Positions 1-7,715 of a DNA stretch of 8,284 bases are shown here, in pieces. This DNA comes from Geodermatophilaceae bacterium (GTDB lineage Bacteria > Actinomycetota > Actinomycetes > Mycobacteriales > Geodermatophilaceae), in assembly GCA_013696785.1 (NCBI GenBank), contig JACCXW010000411.1, forward strand, positions 1 to 8,284. Reading direction: 5' to 3'. The position numbers were made by a program, and so were the translations under genes. The notes under the pieces were generated by a model, which was not told the DNA's origin, searched no databases, and saw nothing but the letters and a program-made list of their open reading frames with translations. Numbering within the stretch: position 1 is the stretch's first letter; every line of letters starts with the position of its first letter.

Positions 1-260
1 GCCAGCAGCGGCAGCAGGTCGCTTCGCCCCCGCTCCTTGACGTGAAGCACCGCAGTACGCAACACCGCGTCGTACGCCCCCGCCACCCACGTCTCGGGAA
101 ACCCGCCTGGGCACGGGTCGGGCCGGAAGGCAGTGGGCCGCCCGATCGATCGCCAGCAGTCGGGGCACACCGCGCTCGCCGATCGGTGGCAGCCGAGACA
201 GCCGCGTGGCAGAGCGAGGTCGGCTGCCGCGGCAGCCCATCGGGACAGGACGGACCTCAT
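1..260 (-). CDS. ComF-family phosphoribosyltransferase-like protein (N-terminal part, cut by window edge)
   Basis: The reading frame opens at an ATG (258-260), with an in-frame TGA about 33 bases upstream, and runs off the left edge after 86 codons. The visible part has the usual ComF start: an N-terminal segment with LALPRGC, a zinc-finger-like pair of CxxC motifs (C20/C23 and C31/C34), then the family-like stretch WVAGAYDAVLRTAVLHVKER at residues 57-76. The C-terminal PRPP-binding domain lies outside the window. ComF proteins are type I phosphoribosyltransferase-like proteins linked to DNA uptake in Bacillus; their role in actinobacteria is unclear. In mycobacteria a ComF-like gene lies a short way downstream of lpqB, so the position supports the call. 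The gap to lpqB is 63 bp, so co-transcription is possible but less certain than for the upstream genes. The upstream GGGCGG is a poorly placed ribosome site. The family call is firm; function is not. Confidence 0.82.
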   Translation of the reverse strand, partial: MRSVLSRWAAAAADLALPRGCLGCHRSASAVCPDCWRSIGRPTAFRPDPCPGGFPETWVAGAYDAVLRTAVLHVKERGRSDLLPLL

Positions 261-323
261 CCGCCCACGATCGTCGACCGCCGGTTCACGACATCAGCGG
301 TCCGGTGGATCTGTGGATGGCGC

Positions 324-2033
324 TCAGCCGGGATAGAAGGGCGCGGTTCCGGGGAAGAACGGCAGTCCGCGAACTAACGTCGTCCAGGTGGTGCCGTCGA
401 GCCGGTACATGCTGCCGACCGCCGACGCCAGCGCGGGACGACCCGGTGCGGCTGCGATCCCGCTGGCATCCTCCGGAAGGTTTTCCTGCGCCTGCGCGGT
501 CAACGCCGCGCCGTCCACCGACACCAGCCATGGCTTGTTCCGCCCGTCGGCCGGGTCGGTGGCCAGCAGGAGCAGTTGCGTCGCGGTCGCCCACGCGACG
601 TCGACAACGTCCCTGAGCGGCGTCGCCAACTGGATGAACCCCGACAGCTGCACGGTCGATCCGGTACGGGCGACGCGGGCGATGTACAGGTCGGCCGCGC
701 CGGGGGCGCCGACTATCACGGCCGCGCGGGTGCCGTCTCGGGACATCTGCAACGCCCGGATCGAACCGCGATCGCCGAGATCGGAGACCGTCACGACCTG
801 TGGCGGCGCGCCGGCCGGCACCCGCACCACCTCGTTGCCGTCGCGGACCACCCAGACCTCCTGGGTCGGCTCCGCCCACGTCGGCGCGGAGAAGGACTGG
901 CCGGTCAACACCGGGCTGAGCGCGCCGCCATAGCTGCCGATCAGCAGTGTCGCCCCGCTCGGAGAGGCCCGCACGCCGGCCAAGGTGGTCTGCTCGGCTG
1001 AGGCGCCCGCGGAGGACAGCGCGTAGGTGCCCTCGCCTGCCGGCCCCGGCATACGTCGTCCCTCATCGGTCCACACCGCACCCTGATCGAGGTAGTGCCC
1101 GACGGCGTCGGCCGGAACGAAGTCCGGATCGTAGGACTGCCAGTCGTCGGCCCCCTGAACGCCGCCGACCCCCGGAACCGACACCAACTGGCCGTCGCTG
1201 CGCAGGGTCAGCTGGGCGATGGACAGCTGTTTCAGAGTCCAGATCAGCTGTGCCGAGAGCCGCTCGAGGGAAGCCGGACTTCGCTCCTCAAGGCCGGTCA
1301 GATCGATTTCGACGTCACGGACCTCCTGGACGTTGCTGCGCAGCTCGACATCGGGCCCGAACTCCGTGGTCACTGCGCCAGCGAGGAACGGCGAGGGGCC
1401 GTCCAGCAACTCCTCGACCAGGGAGTTCGCCCTGGCGACCGACCCGGACAGGAAGTACCGGGGATCGGGGACCACCTTCGAGCCCGTCGGGTCCAGGAAA
1501 TACAGGTTGTACTGCACGTAGGCCCGGCGGAAGTCGTCGACCCGCAGCAGCACGCCCGGAGGCGGGTTGTCGATCCGCCACTGGCCCCCGACCAACCGCA
1601 GGCGGAGTACCTGCCGCAGTTCCTCCTCGGCCCCGAGGTACACCCCGTTCCCGTCGATCCGGCCGGTGATCCGGCCGATCAGCGTGACCTCGGTGCCGTC
1701 GGGGCTCGGAATCAAGGAGAAGTTCCGTTCGATCACCGTCACGCCTACGTCGTCGGCCCAGTCCTCGGCGGCGGTCTCGGTGAGGTACAGCCTGGCGACC
1801 GGCTGGCTGCGGACGTTGCTGGCCGATGCAGCGAGGAAGCCTCGGACGACCTCGTCCGGCTGCTGGCCCGGCTTGGGAGCCAGCGCCTCGATCTGGACGC
1901 CGGTGTCGTCCAACGAGTCGCTCTCGACGACGGCCACGGGGACGGGGTCGGAGTTCTCGGGGATGCCAACGCAGCCGGACAGGGACAGGGTCACTGCGAG
2001 AACGGCGAGCGTCGCCGCCGCGCGGCGCCTCAT
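324..2033 (-). CDS. lpqB: Lipoprotein LpqB, partner of the MtrAB two-component system
   Basis: A 569-residue secreted lipoprotein. The N-terminus shows a basic MRRR, a hydrophobic stretch and a lipobox LSGC (residues 18-21), so C21 should be lipidated and the protein anchored outside the membrane. Residues about 175-285 resemble the GerMN domain (YNLYFLDPTGSKVVPD, then the LVEELLDGPS helix). The remaining C-terminal part, from about residue 310, fits the LpqB beta-propeller domain. Length is close to mycobacterial LpqB (about 583 residues). In mycobacteria LpqB is reported to interact with the extracellular part of the kinase MtrB and to influence MtrA phosphorylation, cell-surface properties and division; that role is carried over by homology and synteny. 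The ATG shares four bases (ATGA, 2030-2033) with the mtrB stop, showing translational coupling. Confidence 0.95.
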   Translation of the reverse strand: MRRRAAATLAVLAVTLSLSGCVGIPENSDPVPVAVVESDSLDDTGVQIEALAPKPGQQPDEVVRGFLAASASNVRSQPVARLYLTETAAEDWADDVGVTVIERNFSLIPSPDGTEVTLIGRITGRIDGNGVYLGAEEELRQVLRLRLVGGQWRIDNPPPGVLLRVDDFRRAYVQYNLYFLDPTGSKVVPDPRYFLSGSVARANSLVEELLDGPSPFLAGAVTTEFGPDVELRSNVQEVRDVEIDLTGLEERSPASLERLSAQLIWTLKQLSIAQLTLRSDGQLVSVPGVGGVQGADDWQSYDPDFVPADAVGHYLDQGAVWTDEGRRMPGPAGEGTYALSSAGASAEQTTLAGVRASPSGATLLIGSYGGALSPVLTGQSFSAPTWAEPTQEVWVVRDGNEVVRVPAGAPPQVVTVSDLGDRGSIRALQMSRDGTRAAVIVGAPGAADLYIARVARTGSTVQLSGFIQLATPLRDVVDVAWATATQLLLLATDPADGRNKPWLVSVDGAALTAQAQENLPEDASGIAAAPGRPALASAVGSMYRLDGTTWTTLVRGLPFFPGTAPFYPG

Positions 2034-3646
2034 GAGCGTTCAGCCGCGGTGACCAGCGGCTCCGGCACCAGCGGAAGCGGTGAGTGGGTCAGTTCGACCC
2101 CGGAGCGGATCGGGACGGTCAGCCGGAACTGCGCGCCCCGGCCGTGCTCGCCCCAGGCCTGCAGCCAACCGCCGTGCAGACGCGCGTCCTCGAGGCTGAT
2201 CGACAATCCCAGCCCGGTGCCGCCGAGGCCCTTGCTCCGCGACGGGTCAGCCCGCCAGAAACGGCTGAAGACCTGCACCGCCTCCCCTGGCCGCAACCCG
2301 ATCCCGTGGTCGCGGACGGTGATGGCCGCGGCGTGCTCGTCCCCGGCGACGGCGATCTCCACGGGCAGTCCCTCCCCGTGCTCGACGGCGTTGATCACCA
2401 GATTGCGCACGATGCGTTCGACCCGACGTGGATCGACCTCGGCGACGACCGCCGGGCCACCGGCCGCCACGACGAGTTCGCTGCCCTGCCGGGCCGCGAT
2501 CGAATGGGTCGCCATGCAGACGCGGTCCACCAACGCCCGCAGGTCGGTCCTCTCGGCCTCCAGCACGGCCGCGCCGGCGTCGTACCGGCTGATCTCCAGC
2601 AGGTCGTTCAGCAGCGCCTCGAAGCGGTTGACCTCGGCCTGCAGGAGTTCGGTCGAGCGGGCCACCGCGGCTGGGAAGTCCCCGCGCGAGGCGTACAGCA
2701 GGTCGGCTGCCATCCGCACCGTGGTCAGTGGCGTTCGAAGCTCGTGTGACACGTCGCTGGTGAATCGCTGCTGCAACCGGGACAGCTGCTCCAGCTGCCG
2801 GATCTGCAGCTGCAGGCTTGCTGCCATGTCGTTGAAGCTGGTCGCGAGCACGGCCAGGTCGTCCTCTCCCCGCACTCTCATCCGTTCGGCCAGCCGTCCC
2901 GACGCCAGCCGTTCGGCCGTCCGGGCGGCATCCCGGACGGGCCGGACGACCCGTCTGGCGACCGCCGCCCCGATCGCCCCGACGAGGACGACGAGTGCGA
3001 GACCCGAAAGCACGATCGTGCCCTGGATCAACCCCAGGCTGGTCTCCTCCTGATCCAGCGGGAAGAGGTAGTACAGCTCGAAGTCGCCGATGCCGCTGGG
3101 AATCGGCGAGCCGACGAGGAGCGAGGTGACCGGGGCACCGTCGCCGATGTCCACCGTTGCCAGCTGATAACTCTGGACACCGCCTTGCACCTCGGCGCGC
3201 AACGAAGCCGGGACGCTCACGGCCAGTGCGTTGAACTCGGCCACCGGAATCGAATCCGCACCGGACCTGGCGAACAGGACGACGTAGAAGAGGCCGGCCG
3301 GACCACCGCGCTCGGTGAGTTGCTGGCGGGTGCGGTCCAGCGTGGTGCGCACGTCGTCGCCGTTGATCGGATCGACCGCAGCAAGCTGCGATTCGGCGTA
3401 CCGCAGCCCGTTCTGCGACTGCGCTATCGCGGCCCTGGTCTTGACCTGCAGGATCTGGTCGCGGATCTGGGTCAGCAGGATCAAGCCGATGACAACGACG
3501 ACGATGCCGCAGACGAGCACCGTCGTCGCGGTGACCCGCAGCTGAAGGGAGCGGCGCCAGCGCCGGCGCAACGTCACTGGCACCGCGCGGAGGCGGGAGC
3601 GGAGGTCCCGCAGCTCGCTGCTGACCCGCGCGGTCAGATCCTGCAT
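2030..3646 (-). CDS. mtrB: Sensor histidine kinase MtrB
   Basis: A 538-residue membrane histidine kinase that phosphorylates MtrA. From the chosen ATG: basic cytoplasmic N-terminus (residues 1-37), first membrane segment about 41-60, extracytoplasmic sensor region about 61-205, second membrane segment about 207-230, HAMP linker about 229-285, and a HisKA domain with the phospho-accepting H301 in SDVSHELRTPLTTV. The ATPase domain has an N-box with N415 and N419, a G1 box DHGIG (446-450) and a G2 box GGTGLGLSIS (475-484), so all catalytic motifs are intact. The ATG at 3644-3646 lies 4 bp after the mtrA stop. An in-frame GTG at 3677-3679 would add 11 residues but starts inside the conserved mtrA C-terminus, so the ATG is preferred. 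Neither start has a strong Shine-Dalgarno sequence; coupling to mtrA translation is likely. The gene ends in a 4-bp overlap with lpqB. Confidence 0.95.
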   Translation of the reverse strand: MQDLTARVSSELRDLRSRLRAVPVTLRRRWRRSLQLRVTATTVLVCGIVVVVIGLILLTQIRDQILQVKTRAAIAQSQNGLRYAESQLAAVDPINGDDVRTTLDRTRQQLTERGGPAGLFYVVLFARSGADSIPVAEFNALAVSVPASLRAEVQGGVQSYQLATVDIGDGAPVTSLLVGSPIPSGIGDFELYYLFPLDQEETSLGLIQGTIVLSGLALVVLVGAIGAAVARRVVRPVRDAARTAERLASGRLAERMRVRGEDDLAVLATSFNDMAASLQLQIRQLEQLSRLQQRFTSDVSHELRTPLTTVRMAADLLYASRGDFPAAVARSTELLQAEVNRFEALLNDLLEISRYDAGAAVLEAERTDLRALVDRVCMATHSIAARQGSELVVAAGGPAVVAEVDPRRVERIVRNLVINAVEHGEGLPVEIAVAGDEHAAAITVRDHGIGLRPGEAVQVFSRFWRADPSRSKGLGGTGLGLSISLEDARLHGGWLQAWGEHGRGAQFRLTVPIRSGVELTHSPLPLVPEPLVTAAERS

Positions 3647-3650
3647 GGAC

Positions 3651-4328
3651 TTACTGGGATCCGGCCCGGTAGCCCACACCGCGCACTGTCAGAACCACCG
3701 TCGGGTTCTCCGGGTCGAGTTCGACCTTCGACCGCAGCCGCTGCACGTGCACGTTCACGAGCCGGGTGTCCGCCGCGTGCCGGTACCCCCAGACCTGCTC
3801 CAGCAAAGCTTCGCGGGTGAAGACCTGCCGTGGCTTACGGGCCAGCGCCACCAACAGGTCGAACTCCAGGGGAGTCAGCCCGATCGGCTCGCCGTCGCGG
3901 GTGACCTGGTGCCCGAGCACGTCAATGACGAGGTCACCGATGGACAGGCTCTCGGCCTGCTCGCTCTCACCGCGGCGCAACTGGGCGCGGACCCTGGCGA
4001 TGAGCTCCTTTGCCTTGAACGGTTTGACGACGTAGTCGTCGGCGCCGGATTCCAGGCCCAGGACGATGTCGATGGTGTCGGACTTGGCGGTGAGCATGAC
4101 GATGGGTACGACGGACTCGGCCCGGATCGCGCGGCACACGTCGATGCCACTGGCCCCTGGCAGCATCAGGTCGAGCAGGACCAGGTCCGGCCGGACGTCA
4201 CGGAAGGCGCTCAGCGCCCGGATGCCGTCGGCGACGAAAGACGGCTCGTAACCCTCCCCCCGCAAGACGATGCCAAGCATCTCCGCCAGTGCCGGGTCAT
4301 CGTCGACAACGAGTACGCGTCCCCTCAT
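3651..4328 (-). CDS. mtrA: DNA-binding response regulator MtrA (OmpR/PhoB family)
   Basis: A 225-residue response regulator very like mycobacterial MtrA, which is known to control cell division, wall-remodelling and replication-linked genes. The receiver domain (about 3-118) has the acidic pocket D9/D10, phospho-acceptor D53 in LVLLDLMLPG, switch T80, Y99 and K102 in DDYVVKPF. The C-terminal winged-helix domain holds SLTPLEFDLLVALARKPRQV-like sequence, the recognition-helix region DTRLVNVHVQRLRSK, and ends VRGVGYRAGSQ. The ATG is forced: the next in-frame codons upstream give no start before a TAG (4344-4346), which is also the stop of the preceding gene. The gap is 15 bp, with GGGTGG as the only ribosome-site-like stretch. 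All functional residues are intact, so it should be an active regulator paired with MtrB. Confidence 0.96.
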   Translation of the reverse strand: MRGRVLVVDDDPALAEMLGIVLRGEGYEPSFVADGIRALSAFRDVRPDLVLLDLMLPGASGIDVCRAIRAESVVPIVMLTAKSDTIDIVLGLESGADDYVVKPFKAKELIARVRAQLRRGESEQAESLSIGDLVIDVLGHQVTRDGEPIGLTPLEFDLLVALARKPRQVFTREALLEQVWGYRHAADTRLVNVHVQRLRSKVELDPENPTVVLTVRGVGYRAGSQ

Positions 4329-4343
4329 CCACCCATCGTCGCA

Positions 4344-4982
4344 CTACTGCACGTTGTGCAGGGCCGACCCGGGCGGCGAGTCCAGGTCGGCCAGCACGAA
4401 CAAGGACGCGGCGAGGACGACATCGCCCGCAATATGGACGGTTTCCCGCTCCGCAGTGTCGGCGTCGAGCACTTCGTACGCCGACACGTCGAAGGCTGCA
4501 CCGTTGGCGTGTGCACCGTCGACGTGATGGGACTCGACGCCCGCGAGCCGCCAACGCTGATCCTCGGTCCTCGCCCCGAGTACGCCGGACAGCGAGACGA
4601 GCCTGAGGCGGACCGTATCCCCGTCGCGCGGCACCACCGCCGCTGCAGCGACGAAAAAGGCGGGGCTGACGCCGGCAAATCCGGTTGCCCGTTCCCGATG
4701 TTCCGGTGAGTCGGTCGGCCCGTCCCCAGCCGTACGGCGCACCCACAGCAACTCCGGTCCGCTACAGCCGCCGCGCAGCGACCAGCCGCCGAGATCGACC
4801 GCGACCCGCAGCTGACGTCCGTGCAGATCCAGCGTCAGGTCCACCGAGCCGGCGTCGTGACCGTCCGATGTGGACAGTCGAGAGACGTAGCGCCAGCCTG
4901 AACCACCGGCCGCGCAGCGGAACCGCTCCGTCAACCGCACCCGGCCGTCGGCGTCGAGATGCTCGTACGTTCCGGACGGCAC
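4344..4982 (-). CDS. Unrecognised 212-residue protein, translationally coupled to the SAHH-like gene
   Basis: I do not recognise this family. The frame starts at GTG (4980-4982), 3 bp after the stop of the SAHH-like gene (TGA-GCA-GTG), and ends 15 bp before mtrA, so it is in the operon and depends on coupling; there is no good Shine-Dalgarno sequence. There is no signal peptide or membrane helix, so a cytoplasmic protein is expected. The sequence alternates short hydrophobic and charged strands (VDLTLDLHGRQLRVAVDLGG at 47-66; DTVRLRLVSLSGVLG further on; VHIAGDVVLAASLFVLADLD near the C-terminus) with many Gly and Trp, which suggests a mainly beta, barrel-like fold. A segment around residues 101-112 (GFAGVSPAFFVA) could be a core helix. 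Two cysteines (C23, C73) are visible with no metal motif. Codon use and GC look like the neighbours, which supports a real gene. A resemblance to LolA/DUF3108-like beta folds is only an impression. Confidence 0.8.
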   Translation of the reverse strand: MPSGTYEHLDADGRVRLTERFRCAAGGSGWRYVSRLSTSDGHDAGSVDLTLDLHGRQLRVAVDLGGWSLRGGCSGPELLWVRRTAGDGPTDSPEHRERATGFAGVSPAFFVAAAAVVPRDGDTVRLRLVSLSGVLGARTEDQRWRLAGVESHHVDGAHANGAAFDVSAYEVLDADTAERETVHIAGDVVLAASLFVLADLDSPPGSALHNVQ

Positions 4983-4985
4983 TGC

Positions 4986-6239
4986 TCAGCCGCCGTTTCG
5001 CCACGACGTGAGGTACGCCTCCTGCGCCGGGTCCAGCGAGTCGATGCGGACGCCCATGGCCTCCAGCTGGAGCATCGCCAGGCCGTGATCGATCTGCGCC
5101 GGCACGTCGTACACCCCCGGCGCCAGGGTGCCCGCGTTCGCGGCCAGCCACTCGACGCACAGCGCCTGTCCGGCGTAGCTCACATCCATGACGGCGGGCG
5201 GATGGCCCTCAGCGGCGGCGAGATTGACCAGTCTGCCTTCGGCGAGCACAAGCAACCGCCGGCCGTCGGCCAGCAGGTACTCGTCCACGTGCGGCCGGAT
5301 GCCCGAGCGCAGGTCGACACAATGCGCCCGCAGCCAGGCGACGTCGATCTCGAGGTCGAAGTGCCCGCTGTTAGCCAGGATCGCGTTGTCTTTCATGACC
5401 GCGAAATGCCGCTCTACCAGTACGCCGCGGCTGCCGGTGACGGTGACGAACACGTCACCTTCGGCCGCGGCCTCGCGCATGGGCAGCACCCGGAAGCCTG
5501 CCATCGCGGCTTCCAGCGCCCGCGTCGGGTCGACCTCGGTGACGATCACCCCGGCACCGAGACCACGCGCCCGGTCCGCGACGCCCTTGCCGCAGTTGCC
5601 GAAGCCGGCCACGACGACGGTCCGCCCGGCCAGCAGGACGTTCGTCGATCGGACGATGGCGTCCACTGTGGACTGTCCAGTCCCGTGCCGGTTGGCGAAG
5701 CTCTGCTGGATGTCGCTGTCGTTCACAGCGACGACGGGGAAGCGCAGGGCTGACTCGGCGGCCATGGCGCGCAGCCGCAGGACGCCAGTGGTCGTCTGCT
5801 CGCAGCCACCCAGCACGGCCGGCAACAGTTCTCGGTGCGTGGTGTGAAGCCGCCCGACCAGGTCGCAACCGTCGTCCAACACGAGGTGTGGGCCCGCGGC
5901 TAGTGCCTGTTCGAGATGCTCGTCGTAGGTCTTCCTGTCTGCGCCACGATGGGCATGGACATCGATGCCGTACCGGTTCGTAAGCACGGCGGCGATGTCG
6001 TCCTGTGTGGACAGTGGGTTGGCGGCGGCCAGGTGCAGATCTGCGCCGCCGGCCTGGAGCACCAGCATGAGGTTGGCGGTCTCCGGCGTGACATGCAGCG
6101 CCGCGACGATCTCCAGCCCGGCGAGCGGCCGGGTGCGCTCGAACCGGTCCTTGATCTGCGCCAGGGCCGGCATGGCGCGCTGCGCCCAGACGAGACGAAG
6201 GAGCCCCCGATCGCTCAGGGACTCCTCCGTGCTGGTCAT
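4986..6239 (-). CDS. S-adenosylhomocysteine hydrolase-like protein with substituted catalytic residues
   Basis: A 417-residue SAHH-fold protein of the shorter archaeal/Thermotoga type: it lacks the internal insertions of the neighbouring SahH and the C-terminal KxDxYRY tail, and ends YLTSWRNGG, as short-type enzymes end near YLxSW. Retained: H49, T51 and E53 in the N-terminal substrate site, ANPLSTQDD, D123 (human D131), N173, N183 (N191), Rossmann motif GFGNCGKG (212-219), NAD-ribose-binding E235, H293 in GHFD (H301), N339 and H346 (N346, H353). Replaced: Q148 in CEQTTTG where active enzymes have SEETTTG (E156), Q178 for catalytic K186, and A182 for D190. The last two lie in NDSDIQQSFAN, normally NDSxxKxxFDN. 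It should still bind NAD and perhaps a nucleoside, but ordinary SAH hydrolysis is doubtful. Automatic pipelines would probably call it adenosylhomocysteinase. It starts 16 bp after sahH with only a weak ribosome site and is followed 3 bp later by the unknown gene. Confidence 0.9.
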   Translation of the reverse strand: MTSTEESLSDRGLLRLVWAQRAMPALAQIKDRFERTRPLAGLEIVAALHVTPETANLMLVLQAGGADLHLAAANPLSTQDDIAAVLTNRYGIDVHAHRGADRKTYDEHLEQALAAGPHLVLDDGCDLVGRLHTTHRELLPAVLGGCEQTTTGVLRLRAMAAESALRFPVVAVNDSDIQQSFANRHGTGQSTVDAIVRSTNVLLAGRTVVVAGFGNCGKGVADRARGLGAGVIVTEVDPTRALEAAMAGFRVLPMREAAAEGDVFVTVTGSRGVLVERHFAVMKDNAILANSGHFDLEIDVAWLRAHCVDLRSGIRPHVDEYLLADGRRLLVLAEGRLVNLAAAEGHPPAVMDVSYAGQALCVEWLAANAGTLAPGVYDVPAQIDHGLAMLQLEAMGVRIDSLDPAQEAYLTSWRNGG

Positions 6240-6255
6240 CAGATCCGTGGAACGC

Positions 6256-7704
6256 TCAGTAGCGGTAGGCGTCGGACTTGTAGGGCCCGGCCACGTCCAC
6301 GCCGATGTACTCCGCCTGCTCCTTCGTCAGCGTGGTCAGCTTCACGCCCAATGCGTCGAGGTGCATCCGCGCCACCTTCTCGTCCAGCTGCTTCGACAAC
6401 ACGTAGACCTGCTTGTCGTACTCGTCGTTCTTCGTGAACAGCTCGATCTGGGCGATCGTCTGGTTCGAGAACGAGTTGCTCATCACGAAGCTCGGGTGAC
6501 CCGTCGCGTTGCCGAGGTTCAGCAACCGGCCCTCGGACAACACGATGATCGAGTGGCCGTCGGGGAAGACCCATTCGTCGACCTGCGGCTTCACCTTGAC
6601 CCGCGTGGCGCCACCCTTGGGCAGGCCGGCGATGTCGATCTCGTTGTCGAAGTGCCCGATATTGCCGACGATCGCGCCCTGCTTCATCCGGGTCATGTCC
6701 GCGGCGGTGATGATGTCCTTGTTGCCGGTGGAGGTTATGAAGATGTCGGCGGTCTCGACGACGTCTTCGAGAGTGGCGACCTGGTAGCCCTCCATCGCCG
6801 CCTGCAGCGCGCAGATCGGGTCGATCTCGGTCACGATCACGCGGGCACCCTGGCCGCGCAGCGACTCAGCGCAGCCCTTGCCGACGTCGCCGTAGCCGAA
6901 GACGACGGCGACCTTGCCGCCGATCATCACGTCCGTGGCACGGTTGATGCCGTCGATCAGCGAGTGCCGGCAGCCGTACAGGTTGTCGAACTTGCTCTTC
7001 GTCACCGAGTCGTTGACGTTGATCGCCGGGAAGAGCAGCTCGCCGGCCTTGGCCAGCTCGTAGAGCCGGAGCACGCCGGTCGTGGTCTCCTCGGTGACAC
7101 CCTTGATCCCGGCCGCGATGTTCGTCCACCGCTGCGGGTCATCGGCCAGGGACTCGCCGAGCATCGTCAGGAAAACTTCGAACTCCTCGGACTCCGCGGT
7201 GTCCGGGTTGGGCACGACGCCGGCCTTCTCGTAGGCCTTTCCGCGGTGCACGAGCATCGTGGCGTCGCCGCCGTCGTCGAGGATCATGTTCGGGCCGCCA
7301 CCACCGTCCGGCCACAGCAGTGCCTGGTTCGTGCACCACCAGTACTCCGGCAGCGTCTCGCCCTTCCAGGCGAATACCGGTACGCCGGCGGGGTTCTCCG
7401 GCGTGCCTTCCGGCCCGACCGCAACAGCGGCCGCGGCGTGATCCTGGGTGGAGAAGATGTTGCAGCTCGCCCAGCGCACCTCGGCGCCCAGCGACGTGAG
7501 GGTCTCGATGAGCACGGCCGTCTGGACGGTCATGTGCAGCGAGCCGGTGATCCGCGCGCCGGCCAGCGGCTGCGCCTCGGCGTACTCCTCGCGGATCGAC
7601 ATCAGGCCGGGCATCTCGTGTTCGGCCAGCTGGATCTCCTTACGCCCGAAGGCGGCAAGAGACAGGTCGGCGACCTTGTAGTCGGTCCCGATCGTCTGGG
7701 TCAT
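6256..7704 (-). CDS. sahH: S-adenosylhomocysteine hydrolase (adenosylhomocysteinase)
   Basis: A 482-residue NAD-dependent cytoplasmic enzyme that splits S-adenosylhomocysteine into adenosine and homocysteine, removing the by-product inhibitor of SAM-dependent methyltransferases. Length fits the long actinobacterial form (M. tuberculosis about 495), with the family insertions around residues 97-135 and 155-195. All key residues are present: H57 and T59 ([10 protein letters not shown]), D144 (ILDDGGD), E206 (TEETTTG), K236, D240 and N241 ([11 protein letters not shown]), C245, GYGDVGKG (270-277) for NAD, H351 (GHFDNEID), N396 and H403, and the C-terminal KSDAYRY with K476 and Y480, which in this family completes the NAD site of the neighbouring subunit. 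It is therefore expected to be an active tetramer. The ATG (7702-7704) has a strong AGGAG ribosome site that overlaps the stop of the upstream MerR gene. The symbol ahcY is also in use. Confidence 0.98.
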   Translation of the reverse strand: MTQTIGTDYKVADLSLAAFGRKEIQLAEHEMPGLMSIREEYAEAQPLAGARITGSLHMTVQTAVLIETLTSLGAEVRWASCNIFSTQDHAAAAVAVGPEGTPENPAGVPVFAWKGETLPEYWWCTNQALLWPDGGGGPNMILDDGGDATMLVHRGKAYEKAGVVPNPDTAESEEFEVFLTMLGESLADDPQRWTNIAAGIKGVTEETTTGVLRLYELAKAGELLFPAINVNDSVTKSKFDNLYGCRHSLIDGINRATDVMIGGKVAVVFGYGDVGKGCAESLRGQGARVIVTEIDPICALQAAMEGYQVATLEDVVETADIFITSTGNKDIITAADMTRMKQGAIVGNIGHFDNEIDIAGLPKGGATRVKVKPQVDEWVFPDGHSIIVLSEGRLLNLGNATGHPSFVMSNSFSNQTIAQIELFTKNDEYDKQVYVLSKQLDEKVARMHLDALGVKLTTLTKEQAEYIGVDVAGPYKSDAYRY

Positions 7705-7710
7705 TCGCGT

Positions 7711-7715
7711 CTCCT
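7711..7715 (-). promoter_or_regulatory. Ribosome binding site of sahH, overlapping the merR stop codon
   Basis: On the minus strand the junction reads TAGGAGacgcgaATG: the merR stop TAG overlaps AGGAG, which stands 6 bases before the sahH ATG. It is the strongest ribosome site seen at any gene junction in this window. It fixes the sahH start and couples sahH translation to merR. The merR-sahH gap is only 9 bp, leaving no room for a riboswitch or separate promoter between the two genes. Confidence 0.85.

Noticed and set aside
261..323. Terminator between lpqB and comF
   Set aside because: No convincing GC hairpin with a following T-run is visible on the minus strand, so the 63-bp gap is left without a feature.
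42..377. A 111-codon plus-strand frame at the left edge
   Set aside because: The minus strand here encodes a convincing ComF N-terminus with paired CxxC motifs; the plus frame has no recognisable features.
1095..3053. A 652-codon plus-strand open frame across lpqB and mtrB
   Set aside because: It is a mirror of the real lpqB and mtrB frames, with low-complexity Ser/Arg/Ala-rich sequence and no domain motifs.
3647..3679. GTG at 3677-3679 as the mtrB start
   Set aside because: It would place the start inside the conserved C-terminus of mtrA without a ribosome site; the ATG 4 bp after the mtrA stop fits the tight operon spacing.
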